In this document: positions 7,435 to 15,754 of the stretch, one piece after another
Layout of the letters: each line of letters starts with the position of its first letter
Numbering within the stretch: position 1 is the stretch's first letter
Source: Verrucomicrobiota bacterium
GTDB taxonomy: Bacteria; Verrucomicrobiota; Verrucomicrobiia; Limisphaerales; AV2
Direction of reading: 5' to 3'
DNA length: 21,873 bases
Assembly (NCBI GenBank): GCA_003218935.1
Contig: QHPA01000232.1
Location: forward strand, 1-21,873
Position numbers and translations under genes: made by a program
Notes under the pieces: model-generated
Told to the model about the DNA's origin: nothing
What the model saw: the letters and a program-made list of their open reading frames with translations, nothing else
The model's database searches: none

Positions 7435-8354
7435 CGTGACATGGCCAGCGCAATCGCGCCCGCCACCGCGACGATCCCGCCCAGGAGGAAGCGCGGTCCG
7501 GGCCGGTCTCCTTCAAACAAGTAAGCAAACGGAATCACGGCGATGGGCGTCGTGGCGACGATCGGCAGCACCACACCGCTCGGATTGTTCTCCAAAGCCC
7601 ACTGGTAGCAGCCGACGCCGATGGTCGGGCCGGCCAGGCTGTTGAGCAGCACCCAAAGCCAGATGGCGTGCCGCCTGTAACCGTTACCTGGGCCCACGGC
7701 CCTGTTGAAAACGAGGTGCTGATCTTTCAACCGGTTTTTTCTCATGATCCAGAGCGCCGGCACGATTGCAAAAAGCAGGCCGCCCAGAATCCTTTGATAC
7801 GCCGCCGTGCCGCCATCAATGCTCTGGCCGCTCAACTTCACCAGTGCGTATGCCCCGCGAGTAACCACCGCCCCCAATCCCTGGCCCAACGCGGCCACGA
7901 TCCCAAAAGCAATTCCTTGAGCCAGCGCCTTTGGTTCAATGTGCAGGTGTTCGCGCGGCGCCAAAGCGATCACGACGCCAATCAGGATCACCAGGCCGGA
8001 GACAATTTGCGGCAAGGTCAGCGCCGTGCCCATCCACAACCATTCCGTCAGCGCCGCGAACGGCGCGGCCAGGCAGTGACCCATCAAAATGGTCAATCGC
8101 GGTCCGAGTCGTGGAATGGCTTGATAAAGCGCCAGGTCGCCGATGCCGAACCCGAGGCAGCCGCTTAGAAAAAACACCTGGAACGCGCCGCCCCCGAGGC
8201 CTTTGCCAAACGCGTGCGCCCAGATCGCCAGCAGGGCGGTGGAGACGCACAAGCGGTAAAAGTTGGCTATCGTTCCGCCGAGCATGCGCGTCGTGCGACT
8301 GGCGAAAATAACCGAAAGCGAAAACAAAATGGTCGCGAGGAAAGCGGGGAGCAT
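7431..8354 (-). CDS. DMT superfamily (EamA-type) permease
   Basis: A 307-aa membrane protein from ATG 8354 with about ten helices in two five-helix halves, the EamA layout. The first half includes FLATILFSLSVIFASR and LSGCLGFGIGDLALYQAIPRLGPRLTILM. The second includes WLWVLLNSLAGPTIGVGCYQWALENNPSGVVLPIVATTPIAVIPFAYLFEGDRPGPRFLLGGIVAV, with the typical 'P....l......E.p....llG..li..G' ending. Such carriers export amino acids or metabolites, or import nucleotide sugars; substrate unknown. It stands alone, with the HicA relic at its 3' end and a palindrome-rich gap before its start. Confidence 0.85.
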   Translation of the reverse strand: MLPAFLATILFSLSVIFASRTTRMLGGTIANFYRLCVSTALLAIWAHAFGKGLGGGAFQVFFLSGCLGFGIGDLALYQAIPRLGPRLTILMGHCLAAPFAALTEWLWMGTALTLPQIVSGLVILIGVVIALAPREHLHIEPKALAQGIAFGIVAALGQGLGAVVTRGAYALVKLSGQSIDGGTAAYQRILGGLLFAIVPALWIMRKNRLKDQHLVFNRAVGPGNGYRRHAIWLWVLLNSLAGPTIGVGCYQWALENNPSGVVLPIVATTPIAVIPFAYLFEGDRPGPRFLLGGIVAVAGAIALAMSR

Positions 8355-8436
8355 GGTCAGTTGCCTTGTGGCGTAGCCCGATTCACGTGCTGAGAGAATG
8401 CGGAAAAGTTCTCACCCTGCCAACCGCAGAGTGGCC

Positions 8437-8501
8437 CAGGCTTCCAGCCTGTCTTCGTTTATCGGCGTAGCGGCGGGCGTCTCGCAGCGTCTCGCCTGCC
8501 G
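8437..8501. repeat. Two REP-like palindromes in the intergenic gap
   Basis: CAGGCT-TCC-AGCCTG (8437-8451) is a perfect 6-bp stem followed by TCTTCG. CGGCGGGCG (8471-8479) pairs with CGCCTGCCG (8493-8501) with one G-T, across a 13-nt loop. The gap 8355-8558 holds no coding frame. The first hairpin ends ...CCTGTCT, the same tail seen on one unit of the REP cluster at 21282-21385, which suggests related mobile palindromes. Confidence 0.5.
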
Positions 8502-8558
8502 TAGAGCCAGGCATCCGGCCCGGCTTAAAGACTGGGAAGACCAGGCGGACGGGCGCGA

Positions 8559-9008
8559 TCAGGGGAGGTGGTCAAGGTCCGCGAGGTCTTTGTTTCGCCC
8601 GCTGGCTCGCTTGTTGATCTTGAGATTTGCAAGGGAAATGAAGGAGACGAGAACGCCATCGAGCGTGGCTGCCACACGCTCCGCATAACACCCAGAAAAA
8701 TTCACGCCATCGATGCCGGTTTGAATTTCGATCCGGTTCGGCGCGACGCCCATGCGGATGACACGGTCCTCGCGCAGGAACAGGTCGGGACTCAGTTCAG
8801 GCACATCGAAGCCGAAATCTTTCAGCGCGGCCACAATCAGCGAGGCATTCTTCGAGTTCACGGCCACCCAAACGTCCAGGTCCGCCGTCGCGCGCGGATA
8901 GCCGTGGAAAGCCACGGCGTGACCGCCGATCACCAGATACTCAACGCCGCGGGCGTTCAAGCACCGCAAGAACTCTTTGAAGTCTTTGGTTAATGACTTC
9001 GGGTCCAT
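8559..9008 (-). CDS. Minimal nucleotidyltransferase (DUF6036/AbiEii-like), putative TA component
   Basis: A 149-aa protein from ATG 9008. VEYLVIGGHAVAFHGYPRATADLDVWV (residues 22-48) contains the GG-A-G-(R)-T-DLD nucleotidyltransferase signature, with metal-binding Asp43 and Asp45. NRIEIQTGIDGVNF supplies the third acidic residue, Glu94. The family transfers NMP groups; members include AbiEii toxins and MNT antitoxins, but many are uncharacterised. The start lies inside the 72-aa upstream ORF (68-bp overlap, different frame), implying translational coupling. The pairing of a small 'SRTPxERLxxxExLR' protein with this nucleotidyltransferase recurs in bacteria and is suspected to be a toxin-antitoxin pair. 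Target and direction of toxicity are unknown. Confidence 0.75.
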   Translation of the reverse strand: MDPKSLTKDFKEFLRCLNARGVEYLVIGGHAVAFHGYPRATADLDVWVAVNSKNASLIVAALKDFGFDVPELSPDLFLREDRVIRMGVAPNRIEIQTGIDGVNFSGCYAERVAATLDGVLVSFISLANLKINKRASGRNKDLADLDHLP

Positions 9009-9159
9009 AGTTCAACTCGCGGAGCATTTCGACGTGCTGGAGCCGTTCCACCGGTGTCCGGGAAAACCAGAACACACGGTCCTCGCGCTCCGCCTCGGCG
9101 TGAGTCGTGACTTGAAACGCCGTTCGCTCCACGTGGGGCATGTTGGTTACGGGTTTCAT
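8941..9159 (-). CDS. Small partner protein of the nucleotidyltransferase
   Basis: A 72-aa protein from ATG 9159; Met7 (9141) is an alternative. The conserved block is DRVFWFSRTPVERLQHVEMLRELNYG (residues 27-52) and then RLQRVLAVLERPRR. I recognise this as the short helical protein typically encoded just upstream of DUF6036-like nucleotidyltransferases, with a 'W-hS-x-T-P-x-E-R-h' start and a basic 'RLQRV' end. It has no recognisable enzymatic motif. Overlap with the downstream gene is 68 bp. It may act as antitoxin or adaptor; experimental role unknown. Confidence 0.65.
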   Translation of the reverse strand: MKPVTNMPHVERTAFQVTTHAEAEREDRVFWFSRTPVERLQHVEMLRELNYGPEVINQRLQRVLAVLERPRR

Positions 9160-9174
9160 TGTTTTGACAACGAC

Positions 9175-9202
9175 AGATTACCCCTTCGGAAATCGAAAGC
9201 AA
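9175..9202 (-). promoter_or_regulatory. Candidate promoter of the nucleotidyltransferase pair
   Basis: On the minus strand, TTGCTT (9202-9197) and TAATCT (9180-9175) are spaced 16 bp, with 15 bases between the -10 box and the ATG at 9159, a short leader that lacks a Shine-Dalgarno sequence. Weak match; the gap 9160-9319 otherwise shows nothing I can support. Confidence 0.25.
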
Positions 9203-9319
9203 AGGACATTGTCAGATTCATTGAAAGATTTGGCTCCTCTTCTCCGCTTTCCGGTAAACACTCGGTGACGCGGTGGAAGGTGGCAGATCAGTTTCGGAAG
9301 CGGTAACGGATGCGAGCTG

Positions 9320-10765
9320 TCAGCGGGCCGCCAACGGCAGCACGCGAGGCGCGCGCGGTCCCCGTTGGGCACGGAAAAAATCGGGCCGCGCGAGGAATTG
9401 GACAAAGCGGCTTCGTTGGAGGGCGAACGTTAGCTTCAATTGCCGCGATTCCGGCGGAGGTTTCAAAAAGACGGCCTGCTCGGCGTTGTCCTGGCTTCCA
9501 TGCTGGACGATTTCCACTTCGCGTCCGTCCTGATCCACCGCCCGCACCACCGTCAAGCGGTGGCCTTTCAGTTCCGGACTGATTTTGAGCGCGAGAGAAT
9601 AGACCTTGCTTTTGTCTTCGCCCCACCACTTGGCGATCCACTTGAACTGGCCGGGATGGTCGGTGTTCGGGCTGGACAGAGCGACCAACTGAACCGTCAC
9701 GCCGTCGTGCTGCCAGTTGTTGGTCAAGTCAGTGAGCTGGCCGAGAGCCGGCAGTTGAATCGGCGGCGTTTCCCAAAGCTCATCCGCGCTGAAGCCTGCG
9801 ATACGGACGCATTCAACCTCGAGCTTCCACGCATTTTCGCCCGGCCAGAGTGCGCCGAAAAACTCAACAGTGCCGTTGGTGACCCAATCGAAATCCTGCT
9901 TAACAAAATCGAGCCAAGGAAACCAACGATTGCCTGTCGCATCCGAAATAACCAGCTTTTGCACCCGCCAATTGCTGTCAACGGCCAAGCCGCGCTGGGA
10001 AAACGAGCACCTGATTCGTGTCTTTCGCGCGACGCTGTTCTCGTCGGCGCGCGTCTCGTCGTGTTGCATAGGCATCCCCGCCTGGAATTCATTCAGCGTA
10101 ACCGAAAGATCGTCGTCGGTCTTGGTGATCGGCCGCGATTCCGGCGTCCACTGCGGATAAACGGCAAAGGCTGGGTTGGGGATTTTGAATTGGGCGGCAG
10201 TCGTCCAGTGATTCGCGTTTTCCCCAATAAAGCGCAAACCCAGTGTTTTGCTTCGTCGCGGGAAAGCACGAATCCACCATCCGTGGACGTACTCGTTCGG
10301 ATTGCCCAATGTGCTTGCCCCCAACGCGGCATCGTAGAGATTGGTTTGTTCATCAAACACCACCAGTCTGCTCACCTGCGATGACCAATTTGCTGCGGGG
10401 TTCCGATTTACCGTGATGACGAATAAATTTGTGTCGCCGTTATCCCAACCCACGCTTCCTGTTTGTTGCGGGACCAGCCACTTTTTCAGAGCATCCGGCA
10501 GGATCGGCGCAATAAATCGTTGGAGACGATTGCCGCCTTGGTAACGGTAAGTGTAATTCGTCGTGAAGGCAGTCGTCCGAAGTTCCAGCGTCGAGCCGTC
10601 CGGCAATCGTTGAACGAGGCCGGCTCCGCTTTCGGGTCCGCGCGTCAGCAAAAACAGCGCCGTTGCGACGAACGCCACGACGGCAATCATGCCGACAATC
10701 AGCTTTGTTTTGCTTGTCCCCATCTTTGTCCGCGAACCAAAAGAGCGCGCAACAACTCGCATCAT
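9320..10765 (-). CDS. Hypothetical protein with N-terminal membrane anchor
   Basis: 481 aa from ATG 10765. Met2 is adjacent and Met15 (10723, MGTSKTKLIVGM) is a plausible shorter start, which would place the membrane segment nearer the N-terminus. A single helix, KLIVGMIAVVAFVATALFLL, is followed by a large hydrophilic region of mixed beta character, rich in Trp, Asn and Thr (for example YTYRYQGGNRLQRF, WWIRAFPRRSKTLGLRFIGEN, QFKWIAKWWGEDKSKVYSLALKI). I do not recognise a family or catalytic motif. The topology suggests a periplasmic or extracytoplasmic domain anchored in the inner membrane. It starts 24 bp after the stop of the Gfo/Idh oxidoreductase gene and is probably in the same transcript. 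The C-terminal tail (RAQRGPRAPRVLPLAAR) is basic and low-complexity. Confidence 0.7.
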   Translation of the reverse strand: MMRVVARSFGSRTKMGTSKTKLIVGMIAVVAFVATALFLLTRGPESGAGLVQRLPDGSTLELRTTAFTTNYTYRYQGGNRLQRFIAPILPDALKKWLVPQQTGSVGWDNGDTNLFVITVNRNPAANWSSQVSRLVVFDEQTNLYDAALGASTLGNPNEYVHGWWIRAFPRRSKTLGLRFIGENANHWTTAAQFKIPNPAFAVYPQWTPESRPITKTDDDLSVTLNEFQAGMPMQHDETRADENSVARKTRIRCSFSQRGLAVDSNWRVQKLVISDATGNRWFPWLDFVKQDFDWVTNGTVEFFGALWPGENAWKLEVECVRIAGFSADELWETPPIQLPALGQLTDLTNNWQHDGVTVQLVALSSPNTDHPGQFKWIAKWWGEDKSKVYSLALKISPELKGHRLTVVRAVDQDGREVEIVQHGSQDNAEQAVFLKPPPESRQLKLTFALQRSRFVQFLARPDFFRAQRGPRAPRVLPLAAR

Positions 10766-10789
10766 TCCGCGCCGGCAATCCGTTCAACG

Positions 10790-11932
10790 TTACATCGCCT
10801 TCTTCACTTTTTCCCATTGGCCCGTCCTGGCCGATTTGAGCACGGCGTCGGTGACGTAATCGGTGGCGAGACCGTCCTTGAAGTCGGGTCTGGCCGGTTT
10901 GCCATCGGCCAGACCCGCCAGGAAGTCGCTGACCTGGTGAACGAAGCTGTGTTCGTAGCCGATCTGCAGTCCGGGCACCCACCAGTTCTTCATGTAAGGC
11001 TGGTCCCCGTCGCTCACGTGAATATTGCGCCAGCCACGAACGCGGCCTTCGTCGCGGTGATCGAAGTATTGCAACCGATGCAAATCGTGCAGGTCCCAGA
11101 AGATCGAGGCGTGCTCGCCGTTGATCTCGAAGGTGTAGAGTGCCTTGTGGCCGCGGGCGTAGCGGGTCGATTCAAACGTCGACAGTGAACCGTTGCTGAA
11201 TCGCGCCAGGAAAGCGCAGGCGTCGTCAATGCCAACCTTCTCGACCTTGCCGGTCAGTTGATGCTTGCGCTCTTTGATGAACGTCTCGGTCATGGCGCTC
11301 ACCGAATCAATCGAGCCGTTCAGCCACATGGCCGTGTCGATGCAATGCGCCAGCAAATCGCCGGTCACACCGGAGCCAGCGGCCTTCACGTCGAGCCGCC
11401 ACAGCGCGGTGCCGCCCTGTGGCAGGTCCGGGCTGATCGTCCAGTCCTGCAAAAACTTGGCGCGGTAATGGAATATGCGGCCGAGCTTGCCTTCATCGAT
11501 GAGTTGCTTCGCCAGGACGACCGCCGGGCACCGGCGATAATTGTACCAGACCATGTTCGCCACCTTCGCCTTTTCGACGGCGGCGACCATCTTTTCCGCC
11601 TCCTCCGCGTTGAAGGCGAGCGGTTTCTCGCACAGGATCATCTTGCCGGCCCTGGCCGCAGCGATGGCGATCTCGGCGTGCGTGTTGTTCGGCGTGCAAA
11701 TGTCGATGAGGTCAACGTCTTCGCGCTCGATCAATTTGCGCCAGTCTGTTTCAACCGACGCGTAGCCCCATTTCTCTGCGAACGCTTTTGCGTTGTCCGC
11801 GTTTCGGGCGCAAACGGCCTTGAGGATTGGTTGGTATTTGAGGTCGAAGAAATGGTTGACCTTGCGATATGCGTTCGAGTGCGCGCGGCCCATGAAGCCG
11901 TAACCGATGATGCCGATATTCAGTTTTTTCAT
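10790..11932 (-). CDS. Gfo/Idh/MocA family NAD(P)-dependent oxidoreductase
   Basis: A 380-aa protein from ATG 11932. The open frame continues to 12007 through a palindromic repeat, so the longer start is rejected. GIIGYGFMG (residues 7-15) is the dinucleotide-binding glycine motif. [30 protein letters not shown] includes the Glu-Lys-Pro motif (102-104), whose lysine is catalytic. [14 protein letters not shown] (191-204) provides the H196 and D199 expected in the catalytic region. The family oxidises or reduces sugars, inositols or related polyols; substrate is not predictable. It follows the TIM-barrel gene by 92 bp and precedes the membrane-anchored unknown by 24 bp. Association with an isomerase/epimerase-like TIM barrel supports a role in sugar or polyol catabolism. 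Confidence 0.88.
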   Translation of the reverse strand: MKKLNIGIIGYGFMGRAHSNAYRKVNHFFDLKYQPILKAVCARNADNAKAFAEKWGYASVETDWRKLIEREDVDLIDICTPNNTHAEIAIAAARAGKMILCEKPLAFNAEEAEKMVAAVEKAKVANMVWYNYRRCPAVVLAKQLIDEGKLGRIFHYRAKFLQDWTISPDLPQGGTALWRLDVKAAGSGVTGDLLAHCIDTAMWLNGSIDSVSAMTETFIKERKHQLTGKVEKVGIDDACAFLARFSNGSLSTFESTRYARGHKALYTFEINGEHASIFWDLHDLHRLQYFDHRDEGRVRGWRNIHVSDGDQPYMKNWWVPGLQIGYEHSFVHQVSDFLAGLADGKPARPDFKDGLATDYVTDAVLKSARTGQWEKVKKAM

Positions 11933-11949
11933 AATCGTGATTGTGCACC

Positions 11950-12019
11950 GGGAGGGACGCCGTGCCGACGTCCCAAACTCATGATGTATAATTAGGGACG
12001 GCGACACGCCGTCCCTCCC
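11950..12019. repeat. Inverted pair of 25-bp REP-like palindromes
   Basis: The 25-bp units at 11950-11974 and 11995-12019 match in inverted orientation at 22 of 25 positions, separated by 20 AT-rich bases. The right unit contains a perfect 9-bp stem: GGGACGGCG (11995-12003), ACA, CGCCGTCCC (12007-12015), flanked by TCCC. The left unit is a degenerate copy (stem GGGACG/CGTCCC). This BIME-like arrangement sits between the TIM-barrel stop (12025) and the oxidoreductase start (11932). It may stabilise or attenuate the transcript between the two genes. Confidence 0.65.
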
Positions 12020-12024
12020 AGAAA

Positions 12025-13326
12025 CTATTTCCTCCGGCTGGCCTTTTTGACGGCCTTTTTCCCGGCGGACTTGCTGGTCTTCAGTTTCACTGTTTTCTTA
12101 ACAGGCCGTTTCGCAACTTTTTTTACTTTCGCCTTCATGACCTTCCTGGTCACGGTTTTCCGAGCGGCTCCCTTTGCCGGTTTGGCTGTTTTCCTCGCTG
12201 CCTGTTTTGCAGCTTTCGTGATCACGACCGTTTCCATCGCCTTCGGACGTGTGACTTCGGCGCCGTCGATCTCGCGCCAGCCGTGCGCATCACGAACGGC
12301 GATCATGGCCGACAAAATGTCGTTCCAGGTCTGCCGTTTCAGCATCACTTCGTTCGGAAACATGCAACCATCCCAGCAGATGTGACGAAACGCCTTGGTC
12401 AGGCGGCCATCCTCACCGTGCAACCAGTACCCCGCGTGGTGGGTGATGCGCAGCTTGCCGTTCGGGTCGTTAGGCAGGCAATGATGGCCCGTCTTGTCGT
12501 GCGTGCCGGAGCCCTTGACCGTGCCGTCGTTTTGCGCGACGTGGAAATCAATCGTCCAGGGACGAAGCACCGCTGTGAGCGTCTTCATCGCCGCATCCAG
12601 CCGGTGCGGATCGGACCAGTCCCAGTCTGAAGGAAGGAGCGCGTCCTGCGGCGCGTTGTACCCAAGCGTGTAGAGCAGCGTGTGCGCCATGTCCGCCTGA
12701 AACCCGACGGTCTTTGGCCGGTCCGTCAGCTCGAGCAACTTCACCATTTCACGCCAACTGTGCATGCCGCCCCAGCAGATTTCGCCCTCGGCAGCAAGGC
12801 GTTCACCAAAACCTTCGGCGATATCTGCGGCTTCGCGAAAAGTTTGCGCCACCAATCGGGTGTTCCCTTCCGGGTCCTTGAGCCAGTCGGTGGGGCTGCA
12901 GGCGGAATCAATGCGAACCACCCCATCGGGACGAACGCCCAGTTCTCTCAGTTTCGCGGCAATTCGACACCCTTTGCGGACCTGCCCGACAAATTTTTTC
13001 CGCTCCTCAGCATTGCCCATGGCCGAGCCACCACCGGTCGGCGGCCAGACCGGCGCAACCACCGAGCCAACGACGAATCCTTTCGCGCGAATTTTGTCGG
13101 CGAGCTTTTCCAGATCGTCGTCGCTGATGTCGATGCTGATGTGCGGGTCGAAGAGGAAAATGTCCACGCCGTCGAACTTGATGCCGTCCACTTCGGCCTT
13201 CGCAGTCAGATCGAGCATCGTGTCCAGGTCGATGAACGGTTCGGCGCCGGGGCTGCCTTTGCCGACGAGTCCCGGCCACATGGCATTGTGAAGCCTGGGA
13301 TAATTGTTGTTGCTGTGATTGCTCAT
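12025..13326 (-). CDS. Sugar phosphate isomerase/epimerase-like TIM-barrel protein with lysine-rich tail
   Basis: 433 aa from ATG 13326. Residues about 1-365 form a xylose-isomerase-like TIM barrel: [15 protein letters not shown] at the start, [19 protein letters not shown], a [12 protein letters not shown] strand, [33 protein letters not shown], and [15 protein letters not shown]; acidic and histidine residues in these strands are the expected metal ligands. The usual family length is 270-360 aa. Residues 369-433 add a tail with 22 Lys and 6 Arg in 65 residues and no acidic residue, made of repeated AAK/AKK/KTV units (for example [20 protein letters not shown]), like the C-terminal domain of histone H1. 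The tail is in frame with no stop or odd codon use that I can see. It is followed by the palindrome pair and the Gfo/Idh gene, with which the enzyme probably acts. Confidence 0.8.
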   Translation of the reverse strand: MSNHSNNNYPRLHNAMWPGLVGKGSPGAEPFIDLDTMLDLTAKAEVDGIKFDGVDIFLFDPHISIDISDDDLEKLADKIRAKGFVVGSVVAPVWPPTGGGSAMGNAEERKKFVGQVRKGCRIAAKLRELGVRPDGVVRIDSACSPTDWLKDPEGNTRLVAQTFREAADIAEGFGERLAAEGEICWGGMHSWREMVKLLELTDRPKTVGFQADMAHTLLYTLGYNAPQDALLPSDWDWSDPHRLDAAMKTLTAVLRPWTIDFHVAQNDGTVKGSGTHDKTGHHCLPNDPNGKLRITHHAGYWLHGEDGRLTKAFRHICWDGCMFPNEVMLKRQTWNDILSAMIAVRDAHGWREIDGAEVTRPKAMETVVITKAAKQAARKTAKPAKGAARKTVTRKVMKAKVKKVAKRPVKKTVKLKTSKSAGKKAVKKASRRK

Positions 13327-13510
13327 GGAATGTCCTTTCTGTTGAACGTCTTGCCTGCTGCCAATTCACGAACCGATGCCTTTGCCAGCCATATTTTCTC
13401 CGGAAATTGCGGAAAAACCCTAGCAAGGGCTCTTGGGCAATCAATCCCAAAGTGCGCTTCGCGGCGCCCTTCTCGCTACTCGGTACCGTCCCCTCCATTG
13501 GACATCAGGG

Positions 13511-13534
13511 CTCGACGGAGTCTCGCTCCACCGT
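13511..13534. repeat. Weak REP-like hairpin upstream of the metallopeptidase
   Basis: GGAG (13517-13520) pairs with CTCC (13526-13529) around TCTCG, inside a GC-rich block that resembles dispersed verrucomicrobial palindromes. The gap 13327-13594 (divergent genes) contains no coding frame and should hold both promoters; no convincing -35/-10 pair is visible. Confidence 0.25.
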
Positions 13535-13594
13535 ATAGTTCCGGCTGATGCCAGTGCGGATGCCGCCGGTGTGACCGCCAGAAATTTTTGAATT

Positions 13595-15643
13595 ATGATT
13601 GACCGAATCGGGTTTTGCTCGTTTCCGCTTCTTTGCGTCGGACTGTTGTTAGCGTTGGCCACGGCGCTCGCCGAAGACACCCCGAAGGTGCCGCGTTTTT
13701 CCCTCGATTACCTGGACCGCTCGGTGTCGCCGGCGGTGGACTTCTACCGTTTCGCCGATGGCAACTGGCTAAAAAACAATCCGGTGCCGCCGGACAAATC
13801 GCGCTGGGGCGGTTTCAATGAACTGCAGGAGCGCAACTGGCGATTGATCCGCTCCATCCTCGAATCGTGCGCCACCAACAGCGATGCGTCGCGCAAAAGC
13901 CCGACACGCGAGGTCGGCGACTTCTTCGCGTCGGCCATGAATACGAACCGGCTTGAACAACTCGCTTTCAGGCCGATTGCCGTCGATCTTGAACGCATCG
14001 CGCGGCTTCGTTCCGGGAACGACGTTTTCCGGCTGCTCGCGGATTTTCACGAGCGCGGCATCGGCGCGTTTTTCAACCCGCGGGTCGAACCCGATCCGAA
14101 AGACAGTTCGATTTACGCCTTTCGCATCGCGCAGGGCGGCCTCGGCCTGCCGGACCGCGATTACTACCTCAAAGACACGTTCGCCAAACAACGCGAGGCC
14201 TACCACGCGCACATCGCAACCATGCTGAAAATGCTTGGAGAGTCCGCGGGTGCGGCCACTGCTCATGCGTCCACGATTCTCGACCTGGAAACAGCCCTCG
14301 CGCAGGCCAGCAAACCGCGTGCGGACCTGCGCGATCCTGTCGCCAACTACCATAAATTTAGCGTCGCGGAACTGGAGCAGCTCACCCCTGCGCTGCCGTG
14401 GAAACCGTATCTGAGCGCCGGCCGGCTCGACAAAACCCGCCATCTCGTCGTCGGCCAGCCTGAATTTCTGCAAGCCGAGGAGAAACTGGTCAAAGGACGC
14501 CCGCTGACGGACTGGCAGGTTTATCTGCGCTGGCACCTGTTGCGCCGCGCCGCGCCGTTTCTGCACCACGCGGCTGAGAACGAAAATTTTGCTTTCTATC
14601 AAACCGCTTTGAGCGGCACGCCGCAGCCCGAACCGCGCTGGCAACGCGCCGCGCACGTCATTGACAGCTCCATCGGCGAAGCGCTCGGCCGGCTTTACGT
14701 CGAAAAATATTTTCCGCCCGCCGCCCGCGCGCGCATGAACGAACTGATCGTGAACCTGAAATCGGTCTTTCGCGATCGCCTCCAAAAACTCGATTGGATG
14801 ACCGATGCCACGCGCGCCAAAGCGCTCGCGAAGTTCGACCGCTTCACGCAAAAGATTGGCTACCCGGACCAATTCCGCGATTACTCGTCGATCAGGATCC
14901 GGCGCGACGACTACTGGGGCAACGCCGAGCGCGCCGCGCAGTTTGAGTCGCGCCGCCAGTTCGCGCGCGTCGGCAAGCCGGTTGATCGCGCCGAGTGGGA
15001 CATGACGCCGCAGACGGTCAACGCTTACTTCAACCCGTCGCTGAACGAGATTGTTTTTCCCGCCGGCATCCTGCAACCGCCCTTCTTCGACATGCAGATG
15101 GACGACGCGGTCAACTACGGCGCGATCGGCGTGGTCATCGGCCACGAAATCACGCACGGCTACGACGACGAGGGGCGAAAGTACGACGCCGACGGCAACT
15201 TGAACGAATGGTGGACTGACGAAGACGCAAAAAAATTTGAGGCGCGCGCGCAGAAGGTCATTGATCAATACGGCTCTTACGAAGCATTGCCGGGTTTCAA
15301 GGTGAACGGCAAGCTCACGCTCGGCGAAAACATCGCCGACCTGGGCGGCGCCAGCATCGCGTTCGACGCGTTGCAACGCGCGCTTGCCCAGGAGCCGTCA
15401 AAACGAAAAGCCATCGGCGGTTTCACGCCGGAACAGCGCTTCTTTCTTTCGCTCACCCAAATCTGGCGCACGAACTGGCGTGAAGACGAATTGAAACGCC
15501 GGCTCACGGTTGATCCGCATTCGCCCGGCCAGTTCCGCGCTATCGGCCCGCATGTAAACCTGGAGCAATTCTACCAGGCGTTTGACATCAAACCGGGCGA
15601 CCCGATGTATCGGCCGGCGGAACTGCGCGCGAAGATTTGGTAG
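13595..15643 (+). CDS. M13 (neprilysin/PepO-type) zinc metallopeptidase
   Basis: 682 aa from ATG 13595. Signal peptide: hydrophobic FPLLCVGLLLALATALA, cleavage likely after Ala26. The M13 N-terminal domain starts with FSLDYLDRSVSPAVDFYRFADGNWLKN, the standard 'D...P..DFY.yanG.W'. The catalytic domain has NAYFNPSLNEIVFPAGILQPP near residues 475-495 and GHEITHGYDDEG with zinc ligands His517 and His521 and catalytic Glu518. ENIADLGG supplies the third ligand Glu578. The C-terminus GDPMYRPAELRAKIW corresponds to the family end; the C-x-x-W cysteine of mammalian members is not present, as in many bacterial ones. Full-length and apparently active; likely periplasmic or secreted oligopeptidase. It is the first of two plus-strand genes, 111 bp before the SMP-30-like gene. 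Confidence 0.93.
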   Translation: MIDRIGFCSFPLLCVGLLLALATALAEDTPKVPRFSLDYLDRSVSPAVDFYRFADGNWLKNNPVPPDKSRWGGFNELQERNWRLIRSILESCATNSDASRKSPTREVGDFFASAMNTNRLEQLAFRPIAVDLERIARLRSGNDVFRLLADFHERGIGAFFNPRVEPDPKDSSIYAFRIAQGGLGLPDRDYYLKDTFAKQREAYHAHIATMLKMLGESAGAATAHASTILDLETALAQASKPRADLRDPVANYHKFSVAELEQLTPALPWKPYLSAGRLDKTRHLVVGQPEFLQAEEKLVKGRPLTDWQVYLRWHLLRRAAPFLHHAAENENFAFYQTALSGTPQPEPRWQRAAHVIDSSIGEALGRLYVEKYFPPAARARMNELIVNLKSVFRDRLQKLDWMTDATRAKALAKFDRFTQKIGYPDQFRDYSSIRIRRDDYWGNAERAAQFESRRQFARVGKPVDRAEWDMTPQTVNAYFNPSLNEIVFPAGILQPPFFDMQMDDAVNYGAIGVVIGHEITHGYDDEGRKYDADGNLNEWWTDEDAKKFEARAQKVIDQYGSYEALPGFKVNGKLTLGENIADLGGASIAFDALQRALAQEPSKRKAIGGFTPEQRFFLSLTQIWRTNWREDELKRRLTVDPHSPGQFRAIGPHVNLEQFYQAFDIKPGDPMYRPAELRAKIW

Positions 15644-15654
15644 GCGTCTTGCGC

Positions 15655-15693
15655 GTTCAAGGTTCAAAGTTCAAGGTTCGATGTTCGATGTTC
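15655..15693. repeat. Tandem heptamer array (5.5 copies)
   Basis: Units GTTCAAG, GTTCAAA, GTTCAAG, GTTCGAT, GTTCGAT, then GTTC: a 7-bp period with drift only in the last three bases, starting 11 bases after the metallopeptidase stop. It is a simple sequence repeat in the 111-bp gap before the next gene; variable copy number would be expected. Confidence 0.75.
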
Positions 15694-15754
15694 TTTTTCT
15701 TGCCGGGAATGGCGCAGGTGGGCAAGCTCCGTCAGAACTCTAACCCCGTCAGTT

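Noticed and set aside
8977..9306. 109-aa plus-strand frame ending with KAKDIVRFIERFG-like sequence
   Set aside because: The first half is antisense to the nucleotidyltransferase pair; the last part looks protein-like but I recognise no family and see no own start or RBS.
13769..15376. 535-codon open frame on the minus strand opposite the M13 peptidase
   Set aside because: Antisense shadow in GC-rich DNA; its translation is repetitive in charged residues with no motif, while the plus-strand frame has HEITH, ENIAD and a signal peptide.
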